The notes under the pieces were generated by a model. It was given only the letters and a program-made list of their open reading frames with translations. It did not search any database and was not told the DNA's origin. From Paenibacillus xylanexedens (GTDB lineage: Bacteria; Bacillota; Bacilli; Paenibacillales; Paenibacillaceae), in the NCBI RefSeq assembly GCF_007676705.1, contig NZ_VEBF01000003.1, positions 496,001-560,000 on the forward strand: a stretch of DNA of 64,000 bases, given 5' to 3'. The first letter of the stretch is position 1, and every line of letters starts with the position of its first letter. Shown one piece after another: positions 43,389 through 51,206 of this stretch. A program made the position numbers and the translations under genes.

Positions 43389-44294
43389 TTACCAGAGTGA
43401 CATCTTGGTCAGGCGCCGGGTCATGGAATTGGCTGCAAAGACAAGCACAAAGGTGATAATGGAGTTAAACAAACCCACTGCTGTGGCAAAACCGTAGTTC
43501 TGTCCCTCAATCCCCATCCGGTAGACGTAGGTAGACAATACATCGGCAGTTTCATAGGTGGCTCCGTTGTAGAGCAGATATACTTTCTCGAAGCCTACGC
43601 TCATAATGCCGCCAAGCGACAGGAGCAGGAGAATGACGATCGTTGGTTTGATGCTGGGAAGGGTCAGGTGCCAGAGCTCCTGAAACTTGTTGACCCCGTC
43701 AATTTTGCCGGAATCGTACATCTCGGGATCAATGCCCATAATGGCTGCAATGTAGATGATGGAGCTGAAGCCGAAGCTCTGCCAGATGTCTGAACTGGTG
43801 AAGATGGTCCGAAACCAGCCAGCCTCCATCATGAAGTTCACTTTGTCCATGCCGAACTTGGCGATTAGCGTGTTCACGATACCGTCTGTTGGTGACAGGA
43901 AGTTGATAATCATGCCGGCTACAACGACGGTGGAGATGAAGTGGGGAAGATACGTAACGGTCTGGGCAAATCGCTTGAATGTCCGGTTCTTGATCTCTAC
44001 GATGCAGACCGCGAACAGAATGGGGATGGAGAAGCCAAACAGGAGCGGCAAAAATGCGAGCAAAAACGTGTTGCGCAGCAGCCGCCAAAAATAGATGGAG
44101 TTCACGAACTGCTCAAACCAGCGCAGGCCTACCCATTCCCCACTGAACATGCCCTGCCCCGGCAAGAAATTACGAAATGCGAGTAACACGCCAGGCATCG
44201 GAAGGTACATGAAAATGAGATAATACAGAAAGATTGGCGAGAACATCAGCAGTAAATACTTATCCCGTCTGATCAAGCTGAACAACGTGGACAT
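43389..44294 (-). CDS. Sugar ABC transporter permease (LplB/YteP-like)
   Basis: A 301-residue permease, first gene of the pectin operon. Six helices; start segment LLLMFSPIFLYYLIFMYLPM, EAA loop (DSGKIDGVNKFQELWHLTLP), and the end SFGFATAVGLFNSIITFVLV-like segment are typical of LplB/YteP. An in-frame GTG at 44306 sits inside the Shine-Dalgarno; ATG 44294, 9 bases from AAGGTG, is favoured. It pairs with the YtcP-like permease 30 bases downstream. Confidence 0.9.
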   Translation of the reverse strand: MSTLFSLIRRDKYLLLMFSPIFLYYLIFMYLPMPGVLLAFRNFLPGQGMFSGEWVGLRWFEQFVNSIYFWRLLRNTFLLAFLPLLFGFSIPILFAVCIVEIKNRTFKRFAQTVTYLPHFISTVVVAGMIINFLSPTDGIVNTLIAKFGMDKVNFMMEAGWFRTIFTSSDIWQSFGFSSIIYIAAIMGIDPEMYDSGKIDGVNKFQELWHLTLPSIKPTIVILLLLSLGGIMSVGFEKVYLLYNGATYETADVLSTYVYRMGIEGQNYGFATAVGLFNSIITFVLVFAANSMTRRLTKMSLW

Positions 44295-44331
44295 ACGTCT
44301 CTTCACCTTAAATCGCTTCCCTTCGTTTCAT

Positions 44332-44349
44332 AATTACAACGTTTGAATT
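44332..44349. promoter_or_regulatory. Operator copy 1 for LacI regulator
   Basis: AATTACAACGTTTGAATT, 16 of 18 positions identical to the perfect palindrome at 44484-44501. It lies about 38 bases before the first permease gene and just downstream of a -10-like TATAAT (minus strand 44390-44385), a roadblock position. Confidence 0.65.
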
Positions 44350-44483
44350 TTTAGACGAGCATATTCTGCATAATTGGTATATGGATTATAGTTATCCGTA
44401 TATCAATTCTATTACCATTGATGAATTGCTATTTTATCATCAATCTCGCTAAAACTGCTTCAAGTATTCTGATGGTTAACCAT

Positions 44484-44525
44484 AATTACAACGTTGTAAT
44501 TTTAACCTAAATGTATACGCTTACA
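44484..44525. promoter_or_regulatory. Perfect LacI palindrome and cre-like site upstream of the pectin operon
   Basis: AATTACAACGTTGTAATT (44484-44501) is a perfect 18-bp palindrome and matches the downstream copy. TGTATACGCTTACA (44512-44525) fits the CcpA cre consensus TGWNANCGNTNWCA with one mismatch in each orientation. The 340-base region has no gene; binding by LacI protein and CcpA is inferred. Confidence 0.7.
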
Positions 44526-44603
44526 TTAACTTTTTCCCATCTTAGCAAAGTCTCCATCGTTTGGCAACAAAAAAATCAGTGTCATGCTGTAATGTTCTGA
44601 ATG

Positions 44604-44625
44604 CAGTCTCGCATACGCGAGACTG
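44604..44625. terminator. Hairpin after araC-type gene
   Basis: CAGTCTCGC pairs perfectly with GCGAGACTG around a 4-base loop; no T-run. A transcription end or pause for the minus-strand regulator gene. Confidence 0.5.
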
Positions 44626-44636
44626 GCTATTGAAAT

Positions 44637-45440
44637 CTACACGTGATTCCGATATTCCATCGGTGTCATCACATACACTCGCTGAAAGGCTCTGTAAAAC
44701 TGACTGACGCTGGAAAATCCCAGCTCATAACTGATTGTCGTCACTGAATCAGTCGTAAGACGAAGCCTTCTGGACGCCTCTTCTACGCGCAAACTCAGCA
44801 GATATTGATACGGTGTTGATCCCGTAACAGCCTTGAAAGAACGCATGAAATGATACCGGCTCTGATGAGCAACCATCGCCATTGAATCAATATCCATTGG
44901 GCTCGTGTAGGCACTGTGAATGTACTCCAGCACTCGGCGGAGATGTGGGTCTACGAATGTACCGGTATCTACAATCTGTTTTCCATTTACCTGCCCCGTC
45001 AACATCCGTCTTAGATACGTCTCGACCGCCAGCTCTGTTTCCTGTACTTGCAGCAAATCTGGCATGTCATCTAACAAAATGGAATTCCAGCCTCGAAACA
45101 GACTGCTGATCTCCGCCGGATCAAAAGTCTGGGTAGACCGAAACTCAGCTCGTTCCCCACTTGACTCTACATCTTCGAAACTGCCTGATGGCGGTTTACG
45201 GAACTTGATTACAATGACAGCTGAATCTGATCCTATTTCAAAATAATGCTCAGTCTGGGGATGAGCAATAATCCCTATACCTGCTTTTAGCGGGTATACG
45301 TGCCGTTCCTGTACCAGATGACATTGGCCTCTGACCGGCAGCGTTAGCTGGTACCAGTCGTCATGTACATGCGGCTCATTCGCGAATCCTCCGGTAGCTT
45401 TCCATAATTCCAACCCATTTAGCGTCATGTTTAATTCCAT
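44637..45440 (-). CDS. AraC/XylS family regulator with cupin domain
   Basis: A 267-residue regulator. N-terminal cupin-type ligand domain (ANEPHVHDDWYQLTLPVRGQ, AGIGIIAHPQTEHYFEI; several His). C-terminal AraC domain at about 165-265 with two helix-turn-helix motifs (DIDSMAMVAHQSRYHFMRSF, KAVTGSTPYQYLLSLRVEEA, SVTTISYELGFSSVSQFYRA, FQRVYVMTPMEYRNHV). ATG 45440 is 5 bases after AGGTGAGG; ATG 45461 has no site. Divergent from an Fsr-type MFS exporter, probably its target. Confidence 0.88.
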   Translation of the reverse strand: MELNMTLNGLELWKATGGFANEPHVHDDWYQLTLPVRGQCHLVQERHVYPLKAGIGIIAHPQTEHYFEIGSDSAVIVIKFRKPPSGSFEDVESSGERAEFRSTQTFDPAEISSLFRGWNSILLDDMPDLLQVQETELAVETYLRRMLTGQVNGKQIVDTGTFVDPHLRRVLEYIHSAYTSPMDIDSMAMVAHQSRYHFMRSFKAVTGSTPYQYLLSLRVEEASRRLRLTTDSVTTISYELGFSSVSQFYRAFQRVYVMTPMEYRNHV

Positions 45441-45557
45441 CGTTTCCTCACCTGCTGACATTATAGCAAATCGTGCTCACTTTCCAAGCACTTTTCACAA
45501 AGACATGATCTACCCCCATCTTTTATCATTGAAAAAAATAATTCGAGGTGATCTCAC

Positions 45558-46781
45558 ATGGCTCAGGCCACTTTAAGCAAAATGCAAATCAACTCCTCCG
45601 CCAATTGGGCACTCGCCGGAGTCAGCTTCGCTCATCTGCTGAATGATGCGATGCAGACGGTTGTTCCGTCTGCCTTCCCGCTGTTCCAGCAAACCATGCA
45701 GCTCAGCTTCGCCCAGATGGGCTGGATTGCCTTCACCCTGAATATTACCGCATCCGTTCTTCAGCCACTGGTCGGTTATATGTCAGACCGCAAGCCAATG
45801 CCGATTCTGCTTCCCGGAGGCATGTTATTCTCCCTAATCGGCATTCTCGGCTTAGCCTTGTCTTCCGAGTTATGGATGCTGCTTGTTTCGGCAGCACTGA
45901 TTGGTATAGGCTCATCTATCCTCCATCCCGAATCCTCACGCGTGGCCCATATGGCAGCTGGTCGTGGGCGTGGAATGGCACAGTCGATCTTCCAGGTGGG
46001 AGGCAACACGGGGCAGGCCATTGCTCCATTGCTGGTCGCCTTCATCCTGCTGCCACATGGGCAGCGTAGTTTTCTGTGGCTGATGGGCTTTGCCCTGATC
46101 GGCATCTTCATTCAGTCTTTGGTCAGCCGCTGGTACAGAGACCAACTTGCTGCAACTCGTATTCGGCAGCAGCAGCCTCTAAAATCAAGCGGCGCAGAGC
46201 CAACAGCTCAGCCTGTGAGCCGGGGATTCATCGCTTTTACAATGGGCATTCTCATCCTGCTGCTGTTCTCCAAATTCGTATATATTGCTGGCATGACTGG
46301 ATACTACGCCTTCTATTATGCCGATGCATATCACTTGCCTCTCTCCCAGGCACAGATCTGTCTGTTTATTTTGCAATTTGCAGGCATGGTCGGAACCTTG
46401 CTCGGTGGCCCACTCGCTGACCGCTATGGACGTAAACCGATGATCTGGTTCTCCATTGCAGGTACTGCACCGTTTTCACTGTTGCTACCTTACGCTGGAC
46501 CCGTCTTGTCCATGGTCTTGTGCGGAATGATTGGACTCATCCTGATGTCCGGCTTCAGCGTTATCATTGTCTACGCACAGGAATTGCTTCCTCGTCATAT
46601 TGGAACGGTATCCGGATTATTTTTCGGCCTGTCGTTCGGCATGGCTGGACTTGGCTCGGTTGTGCTAGGTTCCTTAATTGACGTGACCAGCATTGCGTTT
46701 GTTATCAAGTTATGTTCGTTTTTGCCACTGCTTGGTGTGTGTGCTGTATTTCTGCGCAGGGATCGACCAAGGACAGCGTGA
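45558..46781 (+). CDS. MFS exporter, fosmidomycin-resistance (Fsr) type
   Basis: A 407-residue protein with 12 helices. The first helix carries SFAHLLNDAMQTVVPSAFPL, the mark of the Fsr group, followed by FTLNITASVLQPLVGYMSDR and ALIGIGSSILHPESSRVAHM. Fsr transporters export fosmidomycin and related drugs, but natural substrates are unknown. GAGGTGA precedes ATG 45558. Divergent from an AraC-type regulator. Confidence 0.88.
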   Translation: MAQATLSKMQINSSANWALAGVSFAHLLNDAMQTVVPSAFPLFQQTMQLSFAQMGWIAFTLNITASVLQPLVGYMSDRKPMPILLPGGMLFSLIGILGLALSSELWMLLVSAALIGIGSSILHPESSRVAHMAAGRGRGMAQSIFQVGGNTGQAIAPLLVAFILLPHGQRSFLWLMGFALIGIFIQSLVSRWYRDQLAATRIRQQQPLKSSGAEPTAQPVSRGFIAFTMGILILLLFSKFVYIAGMTGYYAFYYADAYHLPLSQAQICLFILQFAGMVGTLLGGPLADRYGRKPMIWFSIAGTAPFSLLLPYAGPVLSMVLCGMIGLILMSGFSVIIVYAQELLPRHIGTVSGLFFGLSFGMAGLGSVVLGSLIDVTSIAFVIKLCSFLPLLGVCAVFLRRDRPRTA

Positions 46782-46859
46782 TGACCGTTGAAACCTCTTT
46801 CGTTTTGTGACTACAATACACCTAGGACAATTGAGGATAACAGAAGGAAGGAATAACGC

Positions 46860-47642
46860 ATGATTATTGATGTACAGCATGTCACTTGGAAAAGGGGCCC
46901 TCACACCCTGCTGAACGATGTCAATTGGCAGGTCAATGACGGTGAACACTGGGCGCTGCTTGGCCTGAATGGCTCTGGCAAAACAACACTCCTGAACATG
47001 ATCACCGGGTATCTCTGGCCGACCGAAGGCAAGATATCCGTGTTAGGCCATGAATATGGTGATGTGGATCTGAGGCAACTTCGCAAATCCATCGGCTGGG
47101 TCAGTTCATCTCTGCAAGAGAAATTGCACGGCACAGACCGCACACAGTATGTGGTGATCAGCGGTAAACACGCCACCATTGGCCTGTATGACAAGCTGTC
47201 AGATGATGAACTGGATCAGGCACAAGAATTGATGCAAACGCTGGGTTGTCAGCACCTGTGGGATCGCGAATATCGCACCTGTTCTCAAGGGGAGAAACAG
47301 AAACTTCTCATTGCCCGAGCACTGATGGCCAATCCGCGCGTACTTATTCTGGACGAGCCTTGCAATGGACTGGATCTGTTCTCAAGAGAGCGACTGCTGG
47401 AGAGCATCCGTGAATTGTCCCAGCGTCCAGATACCCCTTCGCTCATCTATGTCACCCATCACACGGAGGAAATATTGCCCGTATTCAGTCACAGCCTTTT
47501 GCTGCGCCGGGGCGAAGTCGTCCGTAGTGGATTAACCGGCGATCTGATGAACACGGAAGTGCTGAGCAACTTCTTCGAGGCACCTGTTGAAGTCGATCGG
47601 CATGGGGATCGTGTCTATGTCAGAGCTGCAGAGGATTCATAA
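46860..47642 (+). CDS. ABC transporter ATP-binding protein (YlmA-like)
   Basis: A 260-residue ATPase. Walker A GLNGSGKTT (35-43), Q-loop in IGWVSSSLQEKL, signature CSQGEKQKLLIARAL, Walker B VLILDEP, and the switch His in VTHHTEE. The signature has CSQGE in place of LSGGQ. It resembles B. subtilis YlmA. No membrane partner is adjacent, so the partner, if any, is elsewhere. GAAGGAAGG precedes ATG 46860. It may share transcripts with the MFS gene 78 bases upstream. Its role cannot be inferred further. Confidence 0.88.
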   Translation: MIIDVQHVTWKRGPHTLLNDVNWQVNDGEHWALLGLNGSGKTTLLNMITGYLWPTEGKISVLGHEYGDVDLRQLRKSIGWVSSSLQEKLHGTDRTQYVVISGKHATIGLYDKLSDDELDQAQELMQTLGCQHLWDREYRTCSQGEKQKLLIARALMANPRVLILDEPCNGLDLFSRERLLESIRELSQRPDTPSLIYVTHHTEEILPVFSHSLLLRRGEVVRSGLTGDLMNTEVLSNFFEAPVEVDRHGDRVYVRAAEDS

Positions 47643-47692
47643 TCATGGGGTTATACACAACAAACGTAACATAGGTGTAGAAACATAACAGT

Positions 47693-47738
47693 AAAAGCCC
47701 AATATCTTATCCACATGTGGATAGATTTTGGGCTTTTT
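47693..47738. terminator. Bidirectional terminator after ABC ATPase
   Basis: AAAAGCCCAA pairs with TTGGGCTTTT around an inner perfect TATCCACATGTGGATA palindrome, T5 at the end. Confidence 0.92.
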
Positions 47739-47840
47739 ACTCCTATATCTAGTGTTATCCACCGTTTTCTGTGTAGAACTTTCTACTTTATGAGTATAAC
47801 TTTACGGTTTCATCTATTTATCTATACGCTTTATCACTAT

Positions 47841-48569
47841 CTACTTCCGGGCACCTAAAAACAGAAACAACGGAATGCGTTGCCTGCGCAGATAGGTTTC
47901 CTCGTTTACAAAATGAGCACGCTGTGGTGCTGACTCGCGCAAATGCTCCACATGGAACCCTGCACGTTGCAACGCCATATAGTACGATTCAATGGACCGA
48001 TGCATCTTTTTCACAGAACCGCCAAGCCACTGCTGCTCACGATATCCTTCTACAAAATATTGATCGACCACCCAATCGGTTCGAGTCCCTGAAGGTTGCA
48101 GCGTGGACGTGATCACAGGATGTTCTACCGAGAATACAAATGTACCCTTCTCTTTCAACGTATCGTATATGTTGCGGAACAGGCTGTCCACATCCTCAAT
48201 ATAGTGAATAGCCAGTCTCGATATAACCAGATCGTACACGCCGGCCGGGTAGGTCCAATCTTCCATGAACGCTTGCTCAATCCGGGCATTCAATCCGTTT
48301 ACCGACTCGTTGGCTGCCTGAATCATATTCACAGAACCTTCAATCCCCGTATATGTTGTACCTTCGCGCTCCATACTCAGCAATTCTGCCGCGAACCTTG
48401 CATCTCCACAACCAAGGTCCAGAATATTCTTGCCGGCAACGTCTCCGATCAACTCCAGCATCACCGGCTTCTCCAATGTATCATTGGCGTTCTCCTGCCA
48501 CTTGCGACGTTCCATGTACTTTTCAAAATTCGCCTCATTATCGTAAAAGTCTGATCCTCTGCCCTTCAT
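47841..48569 (-). CDS. Class I SAM-dependent methyltransferase
   Basis: A 242-residue soluble methyltransferase. Motif I ILDLGCGDARFAAELLS (about 49-65), TYTGIEGSVNM (motif II acidic residue), ARIEQAFMEDWTYP, and YDLVISRLAIHYIEDVDSLF. The C-terminal part (FVEGYREQQWLGGSVKKMHR) fits type 11/25 methyltransferases of unknown substrate. GGAGG lies 8 bases before ATG 48569; the in-frame ATG 48584 has no site. It lies downstream of a MarR gene on the same strand. Confidence 0.85.
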   Translation of the reverse strand: MKGRGSDFYDNEANFEKYMERRKWQENANDTLEKPVMLELIGDVAGKNILDLGCGDARFAAELLSMEREGTTYTGIEGSVNMIQAANESVNGLNARIEQAFMEDWTYPAGVYDLVISRLAIHYIEDVDSLFRNIYDTLKEKGTFVFSVEHPVITSTLQPSGTRTDWVVDQYFVEGYREQQWLGGSVKKMHRSIESYYMALQRAGFHVEHLRESAPQRAHFVNEETYLRRQRIPLFLFLGARK

Positions 48570-48668
48570 TCCGTGACCCTCCATTTCGGATAAGCATGCT
48601 TCATACTTACAGCCTGTAAGAGTATACAGAATGTGGATGTGCCTGGCTATACCAAAAAAGGCTGTTGT

Positions 48669-49148
48669 CTATTCGAGATTATCCATGTAGGGTCGTCGTC
48701 CACCCTTTTTAACAAATTTCCAGTCCACTTCAATGTTATGACGCATGCGCCTGAGAAGATGAATCGCTGTCTCGATCTCTTCCTCCGTCAGACCGTCCAG
48801 CGTCACCTGATCTGAATGCACGCCCTCTTTACGAATGAATTCCCAAGCTTCAAGCCCAGCTTCCGTGGGATATAACACTTTATTCTTCTTATTACCCATT
48901 GCTGGCTGTTTAATAATGAATCCATCCGATTCGAGTTTGCTAATAGCCCTTGCCGCAGTTGTACGATCTACTTTGATCAGTTCGGCAAGCTGGTTCGGGA
49001 TAATCCCGGGATTCTCACAGATTCGATACAGATACAGATACTGCCCCCGGGAGAGGTTCAGATGCTGAAACTCGACATTACTGATTGAATCCAGACAACG
49101 GGCAATCATACCAATTTCACGCAGCACTTCTTTTTTTTCAGTCAACAC
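48669..49148 (-). CDS. MarR family regulator
   Basis: A 159-residue protein: N-terminal helices (LREIGMIARCLDSISNVEFQ), LNLSRGQYLYLYRICENPGI, recognition region (QLAELIKVDRTTAARAISKL), wing (DGFIIKQPAMGNKKNKVLYP) and C-terminal helices. GTG 49148 is 7 bases from AGGGG; the frame is open further upstream but those starts lack a site. A palindromic element lies 20 bases upstream. It is divergent from a GNAT gene and upstream of a methyltransferase. Confidence 0.85.
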   Translation of the reverse strand: MLTEKKEVLREIGMIARCLDSISNVEFQHLNLSRGQYLYLYRICENPGIIPNQLAELIKVDRTTAARAISKLESDGFIIKQPAMGNKKNKVLYPTEAGLEAWEFIRKEGVHSDQVTLDGLTEEEIETAIHLLRRMRHNIEVDWKFVKKGGRRPYMDNLE

Positions 49149-49167
49149 ATTCACGCCCCTATAAAAT

Positions 49168-49183
49168 TGTTGCATTCGCAACA
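49168..49183. promoter_or_regulatory. Probable MarR operator
   Basis: TGTTGC-ATTC-GCAACA, perfect 6-bp arms with a 4-base spacer, 20 bases before the marR start codon. Upstream, on the minus strand, TTGAAA and TATACC form a weak promoter at 16-base spacing. Confidence 0.6.
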
Positions 49184-49331
49184 TAATTGATGGTATAACT
49201 ACAGTTGAATTGGTTTCAATTTGAACCATATCGCTTGAATCGTGTAAAAGATCGAGACTCGTTTACTTTCCTGTTATGTACCAGTTTATCACGTCAGGAT
49301 AACATTACGATCACCCAAAGGAGAAACATTC

Positions 49332-49772
49332 ATGAATACAACGATTGTTGAAGTTAATAATCAGGAATTGCTCGATGCCTGCTTCGCCATTCGCACAGCT
49401 ATTTTCGTCGAAGAACAAGGCGTGCCCGCAGCGGATGAATTCGATGCTTATGATACATTAGACGCGGAGGCACGCCACATTCTGCTCTACGTAGACGGTG
49501 TACCTGCTGCTTCCTCCAGGCTGCGCGTGGTGGAACAGGTCGCCAAGTTGGAACGGATCTGCGTCATGCTCGATTACCGCAAACACGGCCTGGGTCGTGT
49601 ACTGATCGACAAGCTGGAGCAGATGGCTGTTGCCGAAGGACTTGAGAAAGCCAAACTGCACGCACAGGTACAGGCTTCCGGGTTCTACGAACGTCTCGGA
49701 TATGCACCGGCGTCGGAAGTATTTATGGAAGATGGCATCCCCCATCTGCTGATGACCAAAAAACTGAAATAA
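49332..49772 (+). CDS. GNAT N-acetyltransferase (YjcF/ElaA-like)
   Basis: A 146-residue acetyltransferase. Acetyl-CoA-binding motif A appears as RICVMLDYRKHGLGRVLIDK (about 76-95), preceded by FAIRTAIFVEEQGVPAADEF, an N-terminal segment typical of YjcF. ASGFYERLGYAPASEVFMED follows and is characteristic. AAAGGAG precedes ATG 49332. It is divergent from the MarR gene. Acceptor unknown. Confidence 0.88.
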   Translation: MNTTIVEVNNQELLDACFAIRTAIFVEEQGVPAADEFDAYDTLDAEARHILLYVDGVPAASSRLRVVEQVAKLERICVMLDYRKHGLGRVLIDKLEQMAVAEGLEKAKLHAQVQASGFYERLGYAPASEVFMEDGIPHLLMTKKLK

Positions 49773-49782
49773 TGACACCCCA

Positions 49783-49829
49783 AAAACGCCTCTGTCATCA
49801 CTTCTCAGTGATATACAGAGGCGTTTTGT
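49783..49829. terminator. Bidirectional terminator after GNAT gene
   Basis: ACGCCTCTGT pairs with ACAGAGGCGT around an inner ATCAC/GTGAT stem, A5 before and TTTTG after. Confidence 0.9.
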
Positions 49830-49934
49830 ATTCAGGCAACGCATTCGTGATCGCACGGTTATGACACGTAAGGGCTCGGATCATAGCAACCACACATCCT
49901 GACTTATCTACCAGCTCCGTGCTGTGTCTTATTC

Positions 49935-51029
49935 TTATCCCATTGCCAGACGGTCTGGCTCGGATTCAGCAGCGTTGTTCTTCATTTGTTTACTACGCAA
50001 CTGTCCGCAGGCGGCATCGATATCGGTACCGTGTTCCATACGTACAGTCGAGTTGATGTTGTTCTTTTTGAGCGTATCATAGAAGCCCAGAATCGATTCT
50101 TCAGTACTCCGTTGATACTGACTGTGCTCATCTACCGGGTTGTAAGGAATCAGATTCACACTGACCATACTCTTGCGGCTGGACAACAGCTCAGCCAGTT
50201 CCGCAGCATGCTCACGCTGATCGTTAACATCACGCAGCAGGATGTACTCAAACATGATACGTTTGTTCGTCGTAGCCAGATAATAATCCACCGCATCCAT
50301 CAATTGCTCAATCGGGAAAGCCCGGTTGATCTTCATGATGTGTGTGCGCAGTTCATTATTTGGTGCATGCAGAGAGATCGCCAGATTAACCTGCAGACTG
50401 CTGTCTGCAAATTCTTTGATCTTGTCCGGAAGGCCACTCGTGGATACAGTAATCCGTTTGGCGGCCAGCGCCAGTCCTTTGCGATCTTTGATGACTTCGA
50501 TGAAATCACTCATGTGCTGGAAGTTATCGAACGGTTCGCCAATACCCATCACAACCACGTTCGTTACCCGCTCGTCTTGACCCGCTGCATCCAGATGTCG
50601 CTGTACATGCATGATCTGTTCCACAATCTCTCCAGCGGTCAGGTCACGGCTTTTCTTGATCAGGCCGCTCGCACAGAAGCTACAGCCAATATTACAGCCG
50701 ACTTGTGTGGTCACACAAACGGTAAGCCCGTATTTTTGCCGCATCAGAACCGTCTCGATCAAGTTGCCGTCCTGCATCCGAAGCAAAAATTTCACGGTAC
50801 CATCTGCCGATTCCTGCTTCACATGCTCGCTCAGCGAATTCATTGTGAAATGTTCAGAGAGTACATCCAGACACTCCTGACGTACATCGGTCATCGCGGG
50901 AAAATCGTGTACACGCTCTTGATATAACCATTCCCAGATCCGGGATGCACGGGATTTCTTCTGCCCATGCTCCGGCAGCCAGGAACGTAATTGCTCTAAT
51001 GTTAATCCATATATGGATGATTTGTTCAT
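49935..51029 (-). CDS. rlmN: 23S rRNA/tRNA adenine-C2 methyltransferase, RlmN family
   Basis: A 364-residue radical-SAM enzyme that methylates A2503 of 23S rRNA (and tRNA A37). The radical-SAM motif C-x3-C-x2-C is GCNIGCSFCASG (Cys 112, 116, 119). Further RlmN features: MGIGEPFDNFQHM, ITVSTSGLPDKI, NLAISLHAPNNELR, and the C-terminal methyl-carrying Cys in GTDIDAACGQL. The N-terminus (SIYGLTLEQLRSWLPEHGQ, RIWEWLYQERV) is RlmN-like. IPYNPVDEHSQYQ differs from the usual IPVNY segment of housekeeping RlmN and slightly recalls Cfr, so a paralogue is possible. ATG 51029 follows AGAGGA. A leader with a terminator precedes it. Confidence 0.9.
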   Translation of the reverse strand: MNKSSIYGLTLEQLRSWLPEHGQKKSRASRIWEWLYQERVHDFPAMTDVRQECLDVLSEHFTMNSLSEHVKQESADGTVKFLLRMQDGNLIETVLMRQKYGLTVCVTTQVGCNIGCSFCASGLIKKSRDLTAGEIVEQIMHVQRHLDAAGQDERVTNVVVMGIGEPFDNFQHMSDFIEVIKDRKGLALAAKRITVSTSGLPDKIKEFADSSLQVNLAISLHAPNNELRTHIMKINRAFPIEQLMDAVDYYLATTNKRIMFEYILLRDVNDQREHAAELAELLSSRKSMVSVNLIPYNPVDEHSQYQRSTEESILGFYDTLKKNNINSTVRMEHGTDIDAACGQLRSKQMKNNAAESEPDRLAMG

Positions 51030-51077
51030 TGTATAATCCTCTTTTCGCAAAAAAGCTATGGCTTATCGGTCCTACCC

Positions 51078-51153
51078 AAAAAACCTCTACTCCGTATTGT
51101 CCCAAAATTGAAGCGGGAAAACAAGGGCTTTCGCATTTCTTCCAAGAGGTTTT
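51078..51153 (-). terminator. Attenuator-like terminator upstream of rlmN
   Basis: On the minus strand AAAACCTCT (51153-51145) pairs perfectly with AGAGGTTTT (51088-51080), followed by further T to 51078; the loop is about 56 bases. It lies between the NSS transporter stop and rlmN. It could simply end the transporter transcript or be conditional. Confidence 0.65.
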
Positions 51154-51184
51154 ATCTATGGCAAATCTGCACAACAGACCACAT
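51152..51184 (-). CDS. Possible leader peptide before rlmN
   Basis: ATG 51184 opens a 10-codon frame (MWSVVQICHR) ending in TAA at 51154-51152. The stop overlaps the 5' arm of the terminator by two bases. GATAGG lies about 5 bases upstream. A ribosome stalled near the stop would cover the arm. Coding is unproven; a short frame by chance is possible. Confidence 0.35.
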   Translation of the reverse strand: MWSVVQICHR

Positions 51185-51206
51185 TTATGCCTATCTGGTC
51201 TTCAAT

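Noticed and set aside
49986..50927. 313-codon plus-strand frame over rlmN
   Set aside because: Antisense to the radical-SAM motif and other conserved segments; no start context.
49935..51029. Cfr-type resistance methyltransferase instead of RlmN
   Set aside because: Most segments (MGIGEPFDNF, NLAISLHAPNNELR, RlmN-like N-terminus) fit RlmN better; only a short IPYNP segment recalls Cfr.
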